Positions 23,249 through 32,540 of a stretch of DNA of 64,000 bases are shown here, piece by piece. A model generated the notes under the pieces. That model made no database searches. It saw only the letters and a program-made list of their open reading frames with translations, and was not told the origin of the DNA. Position 1 is the first letter of the stretch, and the number at the start of each line of letters is the position of its first letter. Made by a program: the position numbers and the translations under genes. Source of the DNA: Endobacterium cereale (GTDB taxonomy: Bacteria; Pseudomonadota; Alphaproteobacteria; Rhizobiales; Rhizobiaceae); NCBI RefSeq assembly GCF_009617585.1, contig NZ_WIXI01000051.1, positions 62,001 to 126,000 on the forward strand, in the 5' to 3' direction.

Positions 23249-26010
23249 TCAAAGCCCTAATTTTAAACCTTTGCTGAGCTTTCGCGTCAAATCGTACTGC
23301 CGAGACAACTCCTGCAGCTGCGCACGATCGGCAATACGTGCCACGTCGACAACCCGGTGAATGCGGTCGACAAGATCCGGGCCTAAACGCTCAGCATTCT
23401 TGGCCAGATCCTGCGGATCAGGCCAACCAAACCGCTTCTGCAGCGCCGATGCAATGCTTCCCGCTTCATCCAGTGCCAGCCTCCCTTCCGGCGTCTCGAC
23501 AATTTTTGCCAAGAACGCGTTCTTTTCCTCATAAGGCTTCGCATCGAGCTCGCTGAGGATGCGCTCGCTGAGTGGTGTAAGCCCCGGCACCTCAATGGCG
23601 TCCTGCTTTTCCCGTTTCCAGGTCTCGCTCTTCAGCTCTCGATCAAGATGGCGTTCCCAAGCCTCGACGGCGTAGCCGACATGAACGCCCAGCGCACCGG
23701 CATAATGACGGGCGGCCTTACGCTGTGTGTTGTCGCCAAACATGCCGGTCTTGCCGAGGAGCGGCCCAAACTGTTCCGGCACTTCCGCGGTGGCACGGCC
23801 GAGCAATTTGATGTCGACCTCCTGCCCGATGATCCTCGATTTCAGGACAGCGGCCACACCGAACGGATGAGCGTAAACGTTGCGGGCCACCTGCCGCACC
23901 GCCTCCATGTCCTGTTCCAGATATGGCATTGCTTTGGCTCGGGCCACCTCCTCGACTGTCTTGGCATGAGTGACCGCCGGCACCAGCGGCTCGACCTTCT
24001 CGACGCCGGCATTCGCCTCGCGATCCAGTGACGGCTCCAGCCGCACATCGATCTCGCTGTGCGTCATATTCTCGAGCAGGCCGCGTCGATCGGCAAACGC
24101 CCTGGTGTAATCCAGCGTCGTTTCCTTGGCCCTTGAGCGGCCAAGCGTGGCGCCGAGCGCCTTCGTATCCTTCAGCTCGTCCTGCCCCGCATAGAGACGG
24201 ACCTGGTCGCGATGACGGGTCATGGCGACGTAGGTGAGATGCCGATCCATCGTCGCCGATGCCATGACGAACGCCCTATCGACCGTCGCGCCCTGCGATT
24301 TGTGGATAGTAGTCGCATAGGCATGGTCAAAGGCCTGGTAACTTTTGATGGGTAGAGTGACGTCACGGGTCGTGTTCAGCCCGTTGCCGTCGAACCGCAT
24401 TTGTATTGCGTTTGGCTCGACGGCCAAGACCGTTCCCAACATGCCGTTCTTCACAGCAAGGTCGCGATTATTTTCCAGAAGGACGATGCGATCACCAGGC
24501 GCGAACCCACGCTCGCCGTCATTCGTTTGGTAAGTGCGCTCTGCACCCAGCTTTTTATCCTGCCCCGGCTGCCCGCCCTCTCCTCGCGCCAGCTTGCCCT
24601 TCTCCTGCAGAGCTTCGCGGATGTCGGCATTGATCGCCCTGACATCGACGCGGCGATGCGCCAATGCTATGCGTGAACCGGTCGGACGCTGATCGAGATC
24701 GGCGAGATAATCGGACACAAGTTCTCCGCGTGCCGCATCCCGATCGGCAAGGAACCGCACGTCACCGCGCTCGGCGTATTTCTCCAGCCCCTCTTGCGTC
24801 CGATGGGTGGCAAACGCCGTTGACGCCACCCGCTGCCATTCCTGCTTCTGTCGACGGATTTCCGAAAGCTCGACAGCACCAACCCGCTCGACGATCGCCC
24901 GGAATGGCGAGCCGGCATTGATCGCCTGCAGCTGTTCATGATCACCAACCAGAACCAGCTTGGCGCCCTTCTCTTTGATCTCGCCGACGAACAGCGCCAA
25001 TTGCCGGCTGCTGACCATGCCGGCCTCATCAATAACAAAGATATCCTGCGGGCCAAGCTCGCCCCTGTCCCGCTGCCAGCCGTAGTCCCATGAGGCCAAT
25101 GTGCGTGAGGCAATGCCGGACGATTCCTCCAGGCCTTCGGCCGCCTTGCCGGCGAGTGCAGCACCATGGACGCGATACCCCTGACGCTCCCAAGCATCAC
25201 GCGCCGCCGCCAGCATGGTGGACTTGCCAGCACCGGCAAAGCCAACAACGGCGGCGATCTGCTCTGGTCCGGTGATATGCTCGATGGCGGCACGCTGCTC
25301 CTGGATCAATCCGGCAGCGGAGACGTGGCGTTCGCGATCCTGTTCGGGCATGCGTCCATCGTTCACGCTCTGTTGAAGCGACGCGACGACACCCGCCTTG
25401 ATTGCGTCATCCTGTACGCCCAGAGCGGCCGCGACGTTTTCAGCGTTGACGCCATGGCGTTGTGCACCCCCCATCTCAGATGCGCGCGACGCCATGGTGT
25501 GTTCGATCTCCACCATCTCCTCGTCGAATAGCGCGCCAGTTCGCAATCCTGTTCCGGCCGCAACTCGACCAGTGCCGGCGACGCCATGACGGCGGCAAAG
25601 GCATTCTGGAATTCCAGACCATCGTCGATGTAGCGATGCAGCGTGCGCGCCACGTCGTGCCGGTCGAACACGCTCTTTTCTCCGGTGATCAGTGTCAGCG
25701 CCTGCTCCGGCTTTTCCCGGATCAGTGCCGCGTTCTTCTTCGCAGCCTCTGCCTCTTTACGGGCGCGCGACACGCCGAGGCCGCGCCGATCCATCTGCGA
25801 GGCATGCACGCCCATATGCTCGGTCGGTTCGATCTCCAGGCCACGCTCCTGGTGCGAGCGATGATCGACGCGGATATCAAGACCGGACCGCGCCAGTTCG
25901 CGGTTGGCGTGGATCTCCCAGCTTTGGCGGATATCGCGCAACTGCATATGAGAGGTTGGCTGATTGTTGTTGAGCAACCATTTGTTCTCGCGCTCGATGG
26001 GAGAATTGGT
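23249..26010 (-). pseudogene. traA: Remnant of Ti-type conjugative relaxase/helicase TraA
   Basis: From 25546 down, a 765-residue frame holds a RecD-like helicase: GFAGAGKST (Walker A), DEAGMVSS, LVGDHEQLQAI, RIALAHRRVDVRAIN and ATTIHKSQGATVDRAF with VAMTRHRDQV. A second frame (from about 26010 to near 25520) carries the preceding MobA/MobL-type segment (WLLNNNQPTSHMQLRDIRQSWEIHANR...). The frames join at ELARYST/EMVEIEH if one base is restored near 25518-25524. The N-terminal HUH nuclease part, about 200 residues, is absent. It is therefore a 5'-truncated, frameshifted gene from a plasmid or integrative element. Confidence 0.88.
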
Positions 26011-26223
26011 ACTGACTGACAGACGTTTACGCGTCTTTTGCGATCGCCGGATTTCTTTTTTCCTTTGCTCTACCCTTCGATTTCATGGCGCTTCAGAAAC
26101 GACGGTTGGAGCAAGAGATTAAGTGGCGGACGCGAAATCGTTAATGATTCTCGACGGTGTCGTAAGATTAATCCTTTTCGATGCCGATAATCGCCCAGTA
26201 CGATGCGATCGGCAGCTGGAAAC

Positions 26224-26520
26224 TCAACTGGCCGTCAAAGCGCGTGCAACTGCCTCTGGTTCTTTGTCGATGACGGTCAGCAGAATCCGAGACGGAGCAT
26301 CCACCTGCGTCCTACCCTGTTCCCAATCTCTGATCCGACCAATCGAGAATCCATAGCGCGTGGCGAATGCATGCTGAGAAAGCTTTTGGCGACGACGGAT
26401 TCCCCTGACATCTACGGCCTCAGGTATATGGACGACATAAGTCTCTCCACTCGCTTCGCCAGCCGCGAAAGCCAGAGCTTCACGAGCACCTTGAAGAAGC
26501 CTAGATTTTGAATTGCTCAC
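26224..26520 (-). CDS. HigA/NadS-like antitoxin with XRE helix-turn-helix
   Basis: 98 residues. The C-terminal half is an HTH domain: VRGIRRRQKLSQHAFATRYGFSIGRIRDWEQGR, the usual pattern of antitoxins that follow RelE-like toxins. The start overlaps the toxin stop by ATGA, so the toxin gene comes first (higBA order). The protein would neutralise the toxin and repress the shared promoter. The 208 bp downstream to the traA remnant show no gene. Confidence 0.9.
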   Translation of the reverse strand: MSNSKSRLLQGAREALAFAAGEASGETYVVHIPEAVDVRGIRRRQKLSQHAFATRYGFSIGRIRDWEQGRTQVDAPSRILLTVIDKEPEAVARALTAS

Positions 26521-26891
26521 CTGTGTCTCCTTGTCTGTTCTGCCCTACGCTCGGCATTCTGCCTCCACAGTTGCGGTAGCGCGGTCAAAATCTCTCTCAG
26601 CTCGTTACGTTCGGCTCTAGACAGATTTGCCTGACTCCCCTTGCCGTAAATATCCAACAGGAAGACCGGGATATTTTCATCGGCATAAAAGGTGACCACC
26701 CGGAACCCGCCACTTTTGCCTTTGCCACGGCCAGCAAACCGCAGCTTTCGCGCCCCTCCCGTTCCGGGCATGATATCGCCCGCGTCGGGATTTTCCGCCA
26801 GATAACTAACAATCGCGGCTCGCTCGTCCTCGGCAAGGCCTTCGTCTTTGGCAGAGGCAAGATAAGCGAGAGTTTCGATAACTGGGTGCAT
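26517..26891 (-). CDS. RelE/HigB-type toxin
   Basis: 124 residues from MHPVIETLAYLASA. It matches the RelE-like (HigB2/DUF1044) family: GLAEDERAAIVSYLAENPDAGDIMPGTGGARKLRFAGRGKGKSGGFRVVTFYADENIPVFLLDIYGKG is characteristic. Such toxins cleave mRNA, usually on the ribosome. The ATG lies only a few bases from a predicted transcription start, with no ribosome site, so the message may be leaderless. A longer non-ATG start is possible but would lie inside the promoter. Confidence 0.9.
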   Translation of the reverse strand: MHPVIETLAYLASAKDEGLAEDERAAIVSYLAENPDAGDIMPGTGGARKLRFAGRGKGKSGGFRVVTFYADENIPVFLLDIYGKGSQANLSRAERNELREILTALPQLWRQNAERRAEQTRRHR

Positions 26892-26895
26892 ACAA

Positions 26896-26934
26896 CATAT
26901 ACGGAATAGCCGTACTTTTGTCAAGATAAAGTAC
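26896..26934 (-). promoter_or_regulatory. Promoter and operator of the HigBA-like pair
   Basis: On the minus strand TTGACA (26924-26919) and TATATG (26901-26896) are 17 bp apart. Two inverted repeats overlap them: GTACTTT-N9-AAAGTAC (26912-26934) over the -35, and TACGG-N5-CCGTA (26900-26914) between the elements. They are natural sites for antitoxin autoregulation. Confidence 0.72.
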
Positions 26935-27169
26935 GGGTGATCCGCACCTCCGTTTTAACCGCAAAAATGAAAATGACCGTTCATCAACAAGGACGATTAG
27001 GACGCCTTACGCTGTTGGCTTGATCCAACGTGTGTCTCGCAGCGGCCCTAGTCACGGCGTTGAAAAAAAGCAATCAAGCTGTGCACCACGTCGCTTCCCT
27101 CATCAGGTGGCCAGTAGCCCGGCACGTCAAACCCGGACCTCCCCTTTCGCGGTTGCCCCACCAACGGCC

Positions 27170-27751
27170 TCAAGCGATGGGAGGCAATGACGCCGCAGCC
27201 AGGCGCGCCAAAGCTCGACCTGCCTCACCTTGCGCTCGTCCAAGAATACGAGGGGGACGACGCGACGCGACGCGCGGCGGAGCGTCCTCGCGCGGGTTAG
27301 GTTTATATATTTTTTCTTTCTCTGGGTTTGGTGGACATATCTGTCCCCCTTCGCCAGACACATCTGACCGCCTTTCCAGACGGTTCTGACCGCCTTCACC
27401 TAGGTAAAGGGTGACAACTTTGTCCGTCTTTTTGCGGGCGTCCGATGCGCGTAAAATCGACACCGCAGAGGGACGATATTCCGTGTTGTGCCCGATGCCA
27501 TTCCCGCGCCGGATCTCGAACCAGTCACTGGTCTCAAGCTCACGGATGGCGCGCTGAATGGTCTTGACGCTCTTGCCGGTCGCTTCGGCAATCGTTTGAT
27601 AGGACGGCCACGCCTTCCCGGTGTGGCCGTTCAAATGCGTGGTGACGATGTAAAGCGCTACAGACCGCGCGTTATCGCTCAAATCCTTGTCGCAGCTGAG
27701 TTGTTGAAGCCATTGCAGCTTCACGTCCCGGAATGCTCGTGGGGTGCCCAT
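27170..27751 (-). CDS. Replication-type HTH protein, probably frameshifted near its end
   Basis: 193 residues as read. The N-terminal part (LSCDKDLSDNARSVALYIVTTHLNGHTGKAWPSYQTIAEATGKSVKTIQRAIRELE) is an HTH_36-type winged helix found in plasmid or phage replication proteins of rhizobia. After about residue 145 the C-terminus becomes Arg/Ala/Pro-rich. Another frame downstream, ending at 27127, reads RQVELWRAWLRRHCLPSLEAVGG, which resembles the normal tail of such proteins. A one-base shift in the repeated GCGACGCGACGCGCG tract around 27257-27285 would join them. It may therefore be a degraded gene of the same mobile element as traA. The 27752-27933 stretch holds no supported gene. Confidence 0.7.
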   Translation of the reverse strand: MGTPRAFRDVKLQWLQQLSCDKDLSDNARSVALYIVTTHLNGHTGKAWPSYQTIAEATGKSVKTIQRAIRELETSDWFEIRRGNGIGHNTEYRPSAVSILRASDARKKTDKVVTLYLGEGGQNRLERRSDVSGEGGQICPPNPEKEKIYKPNPREDAPPRVASRRPPRILGRAQGEAGRALARLAAASLPPIA

Positions 27752-27933
27752 CAGCGGCTCCCCCTACTCTGCCACAGAGCCGAGAAAAATCGGGCAGATC
27801 GCTTCAGAAAATGTGGGACAAGGCTTTTGCTAAGCCATTGATTTGCATGGGGCTGGATTTCGACCCATAGCCCTACTAACGGATTGAAATAATTCGAATT
27901 CGGCAGTCCCTCCGGGTCTACCAATTTCCCCAT

Positions 27934-27981
27934 AAAAAAAGCCGCCCTTCGCCAGTCGGGGAGACGGAAACGAAGAGCGGC
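27934..27981 (-). terminator. Rho-independent terminator
   Basis: Minus strand: GCCGCTCTTCG (27981-27971) pairs with CGAAGGGCGGC (27951-27941) and is followed by seven T. It ends the transcript of the small secreted-protein gene upstream at 28401-28031. Confidence 0.88.
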
Positions 27982-28030
27982 GACATTCCATCAACGGGCG
28001 ACGGAGATGGAATTTCTTGATCACCGAACG

Positions 28031-28401
28031 TTATCGGCGGATCACCGGGCAACCGCGTTCATTCGCGAAGACGATACGGTCACGACCGCGGCGGTCAAAA
28101 CCTTCGACCACGACGACACGCCGCGACACATCGACAACGCGGGCACGGCGAAGACCCATGCGGCTTGCCTTTTCTTCCGCCAGCCAAGAATCGCAGCGAT
28201 CACGGCGCGGCGGTGGGCCGCGAAAATCGCGTGGCGGCGGTCCGTCACGCCAGTCACGCGGCGGCGGGCCGCGGTCACGGTCGTGATACTGAACATAGAT
28301 GCCGTAATCCGGCCTGCAGCAGCGGCGCCGGTCAGCGTCGCGCCGAACGAAGTCAAAGCGACCAAGGCTGCTAGACCAGCCTTCACAACGATATGGGTCA
28401 C
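28031..28401 (-). pseudogene. Small secreted Arg/Pro-rich protein with a frameshift
   Basis: A GTG at 28401 preceded by GGAGAG starts a signal-peptide-like sequence (MTHIVVKAGLAALVALTSFG...AAAA). After about 29 residues the frame leads to nonsense, while the adjacent frame continues with PDYGIYVQYHDRDR, Arg/Pro repeats and the conserved rhizobial tail MGLRRARVVDVSRR...CPVIRR, ending at 28031. Restoring one base near 28312-28318 joins the two. Homologues with this tail are small exported proteins of unknown function. Either the gene is broken in this strain or the sequence has a one-base error. Confidence 0.68.
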
Positions 28402-28535
28402 GTTTCTCTCCAAAATCAAACGGCTCCGGCAATCCGGAGTTGGGTGCAGATTATGAAGCAACACCTGAACAGGTTCCGAAGGCAACGTTCATCTGTCGTT
28501 CAGCTAGAAATTCAGCGGATGCCAAACGCACCAAA

Positions 28536-28958
28536 TCACGCACTCAGATGCAGAACCACCTGCCGGCGATGCGGACGATCACGATGCTCGAACAGATAGA
28601 TGCCCTGCCACGTCCCCAGAACCAGATGACCGCCCGACACCGGCACGCCGATCGAAACCGCCGTCAATGCCGCCTTGATATGAGCAGGCATATCGTCTTC
28701 ACCCTCCGTCGTATGACTTATCCAGCGCATGGAAGGGTCGCTAGATGGTGGTGCGAGGCGGCGAAAAAATTCCTTCAGATCATGCTGTACGTCCGGATCG
28801 GCATTTTCCTGGATGAGAAGCGAACAGGATGTGTGTTGGACAAACATCGTCAACAGACCTTCAGTCATGCCGCTATTGCGAACGAAGGCCTGCACCTCAT
28901 CTGTAAACTCATACAGTCCCTGGCCGTGAGTGGACAGGCTGATGATCGTCTGGGGCAT
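28536..28958 (-). CDS. YjbQ/UPF0047 family protein
   Basis: 140 residues. MFVQHTSCSLLIQENADPDVQHDLKEFFRRLAP and the later GHLVLGTWQGIYLFEHRDRPHRRQVVLHL are the signatures of the YjbQ family, a compact fold with conserved His/Cys residues. The family has been linked to a secondary thiamine-phosphate synthase activity, but its normal role is unsettled. The length is standard. It is encoded alone, facing away from the deacetylase gene across a 241-bp gap in which I see no gene. Confidence 0.93.
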   Translation of the reverse strand: MPQTIISLSTHGQGLYEFTDEVQAFVRNSGMTEGLLTMFVQHTSCSLLIQENADPDVQHDLKEFFRRLAPPSSDPSMRWISHTTEGEDDMPAHIKAALTAVSIGVPVSGGHLVLGTWQGIYLFEHRDRPHRRQVVLHLSA

Positions 28959-29199
28959 TCGTATATTCCTTTCCGCATGACTGCATTTCGGTGCTTATGG
29001 TATGCTGAGTGCCAGCGTAAAGCGGCGTCTCATCTCGGCGCCAGACAGCTATTGGCCAGCAACATCACGAACGAGCTGGCTTATAGGCCACACTGCCGCA
29101 GATTTGGCTTCTCATTGCGCCGGATGGACTGTGTGCCGATGGCTTTTCAGCGCCGCTCGCCGTAAGGCGACATAACTCCTCTCGACGGGTTCAATTGCG

Positions 29200-30057
29200 A
29201 TGCCACACGCCCATCTCATCCTTTCCGCTTCCCTGCTGATGGCAACAGGTGCCATTGCCAATGACGCGCCTTCTCTACCGGATCCGGCACGGTCGTCAGG
29301 CCTTGCCCCGGCAAAACCGGCAATAGCAGCACATGCAGGCGCTGCCAGAGCAAAGGCTGCGACACTGGTGGAACCACAATTGCGTGTCGCCCGGTCCAAC
29401 GCCGCCGGGCGCCCGCGGGTTGCCCTCACCTTCGATGCCTGCATGGGAAAGACGGATGATCGTATCCTTTCGGTCCTGGTGTCCGAGCGCATTCCAGCCA
29501 CCATATTCGTCACGGCACGCTGGTTGCGCTCCAACCCCCAGGCCGTGACAATCCTTAGACAGAATGCGGATCTTTTCGAGGTCGAAAATCACGGACAGAA
29601 CCATATCCCGGCCGTCGACGTTCCGGCGTCAATTTATGGCATAGCGGCGGCAGGCTCCACCGATGCCGTGCGGCAAGAGGTGGCCGGCGGTGCCGATGCC
29701 ATGCGGGAAGCAGGTATTGCGCCGCCGCACTGGTTCCGCGGCTCCACCGCCAAATACGACGCCTCCGCCATCCGCCAGATCCGCACCATGGGATACAAGA
29801 TTGCCGGTTATTCGCTGAATGGCGACGGAGGCTCGATGCTTGGCGCAGCAGTCGCGGAAAGAAAAATTGCCGCAGCAAGAGATGGCGACGTGGTGATTGC
29901 CCATATCAACCAGCCGACGCATACGGCCGGCGAAGGCGTGGCGCGCGCCCTTCTGACACTGAAGAAACGTGGCGTCGAATTCGTGAAGCTGCAGGATGTC
30001 GAACAGACCGGCGACCACGACACCACTCGCAACATTGCAACGGCCATCGGTCAGTAG
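29200..30057 (+). CDS. Exported polysaccharide deacetylase family protein
   Basis: 285 residues. Residues 1-20 look like a signal peptide (MPHAHLILSASLLMATGAIA). The NodB-like domain begins at about 72 with ALTFDACMGKTDDRI, followed by IPATIFVTARWL, ENHGQNH and a late DVVIAHINQPT block. The TFDAxxG variant of the catalytic motif defines a subgroup seen in rhizobia. It should remove acetyl or similar groups from a cell-surface glycan in the periplasm. Its stop overlaps the convergent DUF930 gene by 7 bp. Confidence 0.9.
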   Translation: MPHAHLILSASLLMATGAIANDAPSLPDPARSSGLAPAKPAIAAHAGAARAKAATLVEPQLRVARSNAAGRPRVALTFDACMGKTDDRILSVLVSERIPATIFVTARWLRSNPQAVTILRQNADLFEVENHGQNHIPAVDVPASIYGIAAAGSTDAVRQEVAGGADAMREAGIAPPHWFRGSTAKYDASAIRQIRTMGYKIAGYSLNGDGGSMLGAAVAERKIAAARDGDVVIAHINQPTHTAGEGVARALLTLKKRGVEFVKLQDVEQTGDHDTTRNIATAIGQ

Positions 30058-31199
30058 CTAGGAAAACCGCGCTTTCGCCATTCGCTTTTCGGAATGGCTT
30101 TGCCGACCTTGTACGCAAACGAAACCACCTTCATTGCCCCCTTGTCGACCTCGCAGCGAAGACTGACATCATACCAGCGCCCATCGGCGCTGAAAGCCGT
30201 CTGCACATCGATGACATTGCCGCTTTCGAGTGTCGGCTTGGGAAGCCGCGCAGGATGATAGGCGGGCGATCCACGCACCAACTGTTCGCCCAGTTCGGTA
30301 TTGCAAAGCGCGCCGGCTCGATCACCACGAGACATCTGCTTCATCGCCTCTATGACGAACGGATTATCGGCAGCGTGGCTTGAGTAAAGACGTTTGGCCT
30401 GTGTCAGGCCGGCTGGCTTGGCGGCCCGCGCACCGTCGGCTGGCTGAATTGCCTGTTCGTCAGCCTTTTTTTCTGCCGTTGCAGTCGCCGCCGCAATCTC
30501 GGTATTGACGGCCGGATTACCCGCGGCCGGCATAGGCGTCCCGGCGGCATCCGCTACGGGTGCACCCAGCCCAACCTCCGGCACGGCAATCTCCGGCACA
30601 GATGCACCGGAAGGCCCATTTCCATCGTCGCTTTGTGGTTTTTCTTGCGCTGCGGCATCCCGCGACGCGGAACCCGGTTGTTTCCCAGACCCGTGCGCAG
30701 AATTTTCGCTGTCGGTCTCTGCCCGCTTCGTCGCAGCCTCATCCCTGTCGGATTCGCCATTCTCCGCACGCTTCGGGCCGGCGTCTTTTTCTCCGATTTG
30801 AAAGACGGGTCTAAAATCTTCAAGTGGCGTCGCTGGCGACGATCGTTCCGGCTCAGCGGGCGCTTCAGCCGGTGGCGGCTGTTGAGCCTGTTCCTGCTGT
30901 TTTTCGGTCGGCGGAGGTGGCGGCTGTTGTTCTGCCTGTTGCGGAGATTTTTCGACAGGCGGAGGCAACGCTTCTTTCTGTTCCTCCTGCCCTGCTGCTT
31001 TTTCAGGATTGGCCTGCTCGGATTTCGCCTGCTCCGGCGGCGGCACAATCTCCACGCTGACGGTCTCCTCGGCCTCCGGTTTGGGAAGATCGAACGGAAT
31101 ACCGATAAGAATAATGAACGCTATGATGGCGTGAATCAGGAATGAGGCAGGAATACCCCAGGTCCACATGCCTTTCCGTTTCGCATCATCATCCGTCAT
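30051..31199 (-). CDS. TonB-like membrane-anchored protein with DUF930 domain
   Basis: 382 residues from MTDDDAKRKGMWTWG, preferred over an upstream start. Residues about 12-35 form one membrane helix. Residues 45-150 are Pro/Glu/Gln-rich (PPPVEKSPQQAEQQPPPPP), as in TonB or TolA periplasmic spacers. The C-terminal 120 residues (RLYSSHAADNPFVIEAMKQMSRGDRAGALCNTELGEQL) are the DUF930 domain, found in rhizobia and of unknown function. It probably spans the periplasm from an inner-membrane anchor. Confidence 0.88.
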   Translation of the reverse strand: MTDDDAKRKGMWTWGIPASFLIHAIIAFIILIGIPFDLPKPEAEETVSVEIVPPPEQAKSEQANPEKAAGQEEQKEALPPPVEKSPQQAEQQPPPPPTEKQQEQAQQPPPAEAPAEPERSSPATPLEDFRPVFQIGEKDAGPKRAENGESDRDEAATKRAETDSENSAHGSGKQPGSASRDAAAQEKPQSDDGNGPSGASVPEIAVPEVGLGAPVADAAGTPMPAAGNPAVNTEIAAATATAEKKADEQAIQPADGARAAKPAGLTQAKRLYSSHAADNPFVIEAMKQMSRGDRAGALCNTELGEQLVRGSPAYHPARLPKPTLESGNVIDVQTAFSADGRWYDVSLRCEVDKGAMKVVSFAYKVGKAIPKSEWRKRGFPSY

Positions 31200-31295
31200 T
31201 CCGCCGATGTAGGATGGAAACCGGGCCTGAGCGAGTCCCCTGCCGATCAAAAGCAACTGAACAAGCAGTTTTCAGCCACTTGCAAACAAACCGAC

Positions 31296-31306
31296 CATAC
31301 GGTATG
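31296..31306. promoter_or_regulatory. Candidate operator of the TetR/SMR operon
   Basis: CATAC-G-GTATG is a perfect inverted repeat 8 bp before the TetR start codon, embedded in ACCATACGGTATGT. TetR-family repressors of small multidrug exporters often bind such ATAC/GTAT dyads. Autoregulation is inferred. Confidence 0.6.
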
Positions 31307-31313
31307 TTTATTC

Positions 31314-31883
31314 ATGTCCAAAGCTCACAGACGCGAAAAACAACCGGACGCGGTACGCCGCTCCCTTCTCGATCAGGCGGCACGCCATGCCGCGGAAGAC
31401 GGTCTCGGCGCCATCACGCTACAGTCGGTGGCCGATGCGGCGCATGTCACCAAGGGCGGCCTTCTGCACCACTTCCCCAGCAAGCAGGCGCTGATCGAAG
31501 CGGTCTTCGAGGACCTGCTCACAACGCTCGATGACGAGATCGACCGCCTGATGGATGCCGATAGCGTTGCGCAAGGCAGCTTTACCCGCGCCTATGTCGC
31601 CGCGTTTTTCGAAGTTGCCAGAGACGGCGACGCCAGCCCATGGGCGGCGCTATCGGTGTCCTGCATGACCGACGCAAAACTGCGCGCGCGCTGGTCGCAA
31701 TGGATGCACGAACGACTGGAGCGTCACACGGCAACAGACAGCACTCCGCATCTGGCGATCGCACGCTATGCCGCCGACGGCATCTGGCTCGCCAACCTGA
31801 CGGAAATATCCGGACTTCCTGCCGGCGAACTCGACCGGTTGCACGATCAGATCAAGACAATGACATCCACGGTAAAGCCATGA
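31314..31883 (+). CDS. TetR-family repressor of the SMR exporter
   Basis: 189 residues. The DNA-binding domain reads RRSLLDQAARHAAEDGLGAITLQSVADAAHVTKGGLLHHFPSKQALIEAVFEDLL (residues 15-70). The C-terminal domain is of the TetR_C_37 kind. The stop overlaps the ATG of the SMR gene (ATGA), so the repressor and exporter are made from one mRNA, the usual TetR-SMR arrangement. It probably responds to a cationic toxic compound. Confidence 0.93.
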   Translation: MSKAHRREKQPDAVRRSLLDQAARHAAEDGLGAITLQSVADAAHVTKGGLLHHFPSKQALIEAVFEDLLTTLDDEIDRLMDADSVAQGSFTRAYVAAFFEVARDGDASPWAALSVSCMTDAKLRARWSQWMHERLERHTATDSTPHLAIARYAADGIWLANLTEISGLPAGELDRLHDQIKTMTSTVKP

Positions 31884-32224
31884 ACCCTGCACTCCTCACC
31901 TACGGCTCGCTTGCCATCGCCATCGCGCTCGAAGTTATCGGCACGACGCTTCTGCAGCAGAGCCAGCAGTTTACCCGGCTCCTGCCGACGCTCGGCATGG
32001 CGCTGTGTTACGGCGCCGCCTTCTATCTTCTGTCGATCGTGCTCAGAACCATCCCGGTTGGCATTGCCTACGGCATCTGGAGCGGGCTCGGCATCGTTCT
32101 GGTGTCGGCGGTCGGCGTATTCCTGTTCAAACAAACGCTGGATCTGGCCGCCATCCTGGGCCTTGGTCTGATCATTGCGGGTGTGGTGGTGGTCAACGTG
32201 TTTTCGAGCAGCGTTTCGCATTGA
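31880..32224 (+). CDS. Small multidrug resistance (SMR) exporter, EmrE-like
   Basis: 114 residues with four membrane helices. Glu18 in ALEVIGTT corresponds to the essential proton/substrate glutamate of EmrE. The motifs LLPTLGMALCYGAAFYLLSIVLRTIPVGIAYGIWSGLG and LGLGLIIAGVVVVN are characteristic. The homodimer would exchange protons for quaternary cations or similar compounds. It is translationally coupled to the TetR gene. Confidence 0.95.
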   Translation: MNPALLTYGSLAIAIALEVIGTTLLQQSQQFTRLLPTLGMALCYGAAFYLLSIVLRTIPVGIAYGIWSGLGIVLVSAVGVFLFKQTLDLAAILGLGLIIAGVVVVNVFSSSVSH

Positions 32225-32279
32225 TTGCAGGACATCGCCCTTGAGCGTATGATCCATACCTTAAGGCCTGGAGGTTCCG

Positions 32280-32540
32280 ATGGCAGCCGTTTCAGTGGCA
32301 GAAGCACAGGAAAAGCTCGACGAACTGATCGACCGCGTCGCACGCGGCGAGACTGTCGAGATCGTGCGGGATGGCGAGCCGGTGGCGACATTAAGAGCGC
32401 CGGAGCGCAAGCCAGAGCCGGCACGAAGGAAAGAACCCGTCGATCTGGAGCGATTAAAGGCCATTCGCGATCAGATGCCGGTACAGACTGAAAGTGCCGG
32501 CGAGTTCATGCGGAAGGTACGCGACGGCGAAAGATACTGA
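32280..32540 (+). CDS. Phd/YefM-type antitoxin
   Basis: 86 residues. The N-terminal MAAVSVAEAQEKLDELIDRVARGETVEIVRDGEPVATL is a Phd/YefM fold that binds DNA. The C-terminal charged tail is the toxin-binding region. TGGAGG precedes the start. Its stop shares one base with the toxin start (TGATG), so translation is coupled. It should neutralise the PIN-domain toxin and repress the operon. Confidence 0.93.
   Translation: MAAVSVAEAQEKLDELIDRVARGETVEIVRDGEPVATLRAPERKPEPARRKEPVDLERLKAIRDQMPVQTESAGEFMRKVRDGERY

Noticed and set aside
22164..23252. A 362-codon minus-strand open frame over the AP2-like gene
   Set aside because: The plus strand has recognisable AP2 motifs, whereas the minus-strand product has none.
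28042..28485. A 147-codon minus-strand frame taken as the intact small secreted protein
   Set aside because: Only its signal-peptide part is plausible; the conserved tail is in the neighbouring frame, so a frameshifted gene explains the data better.
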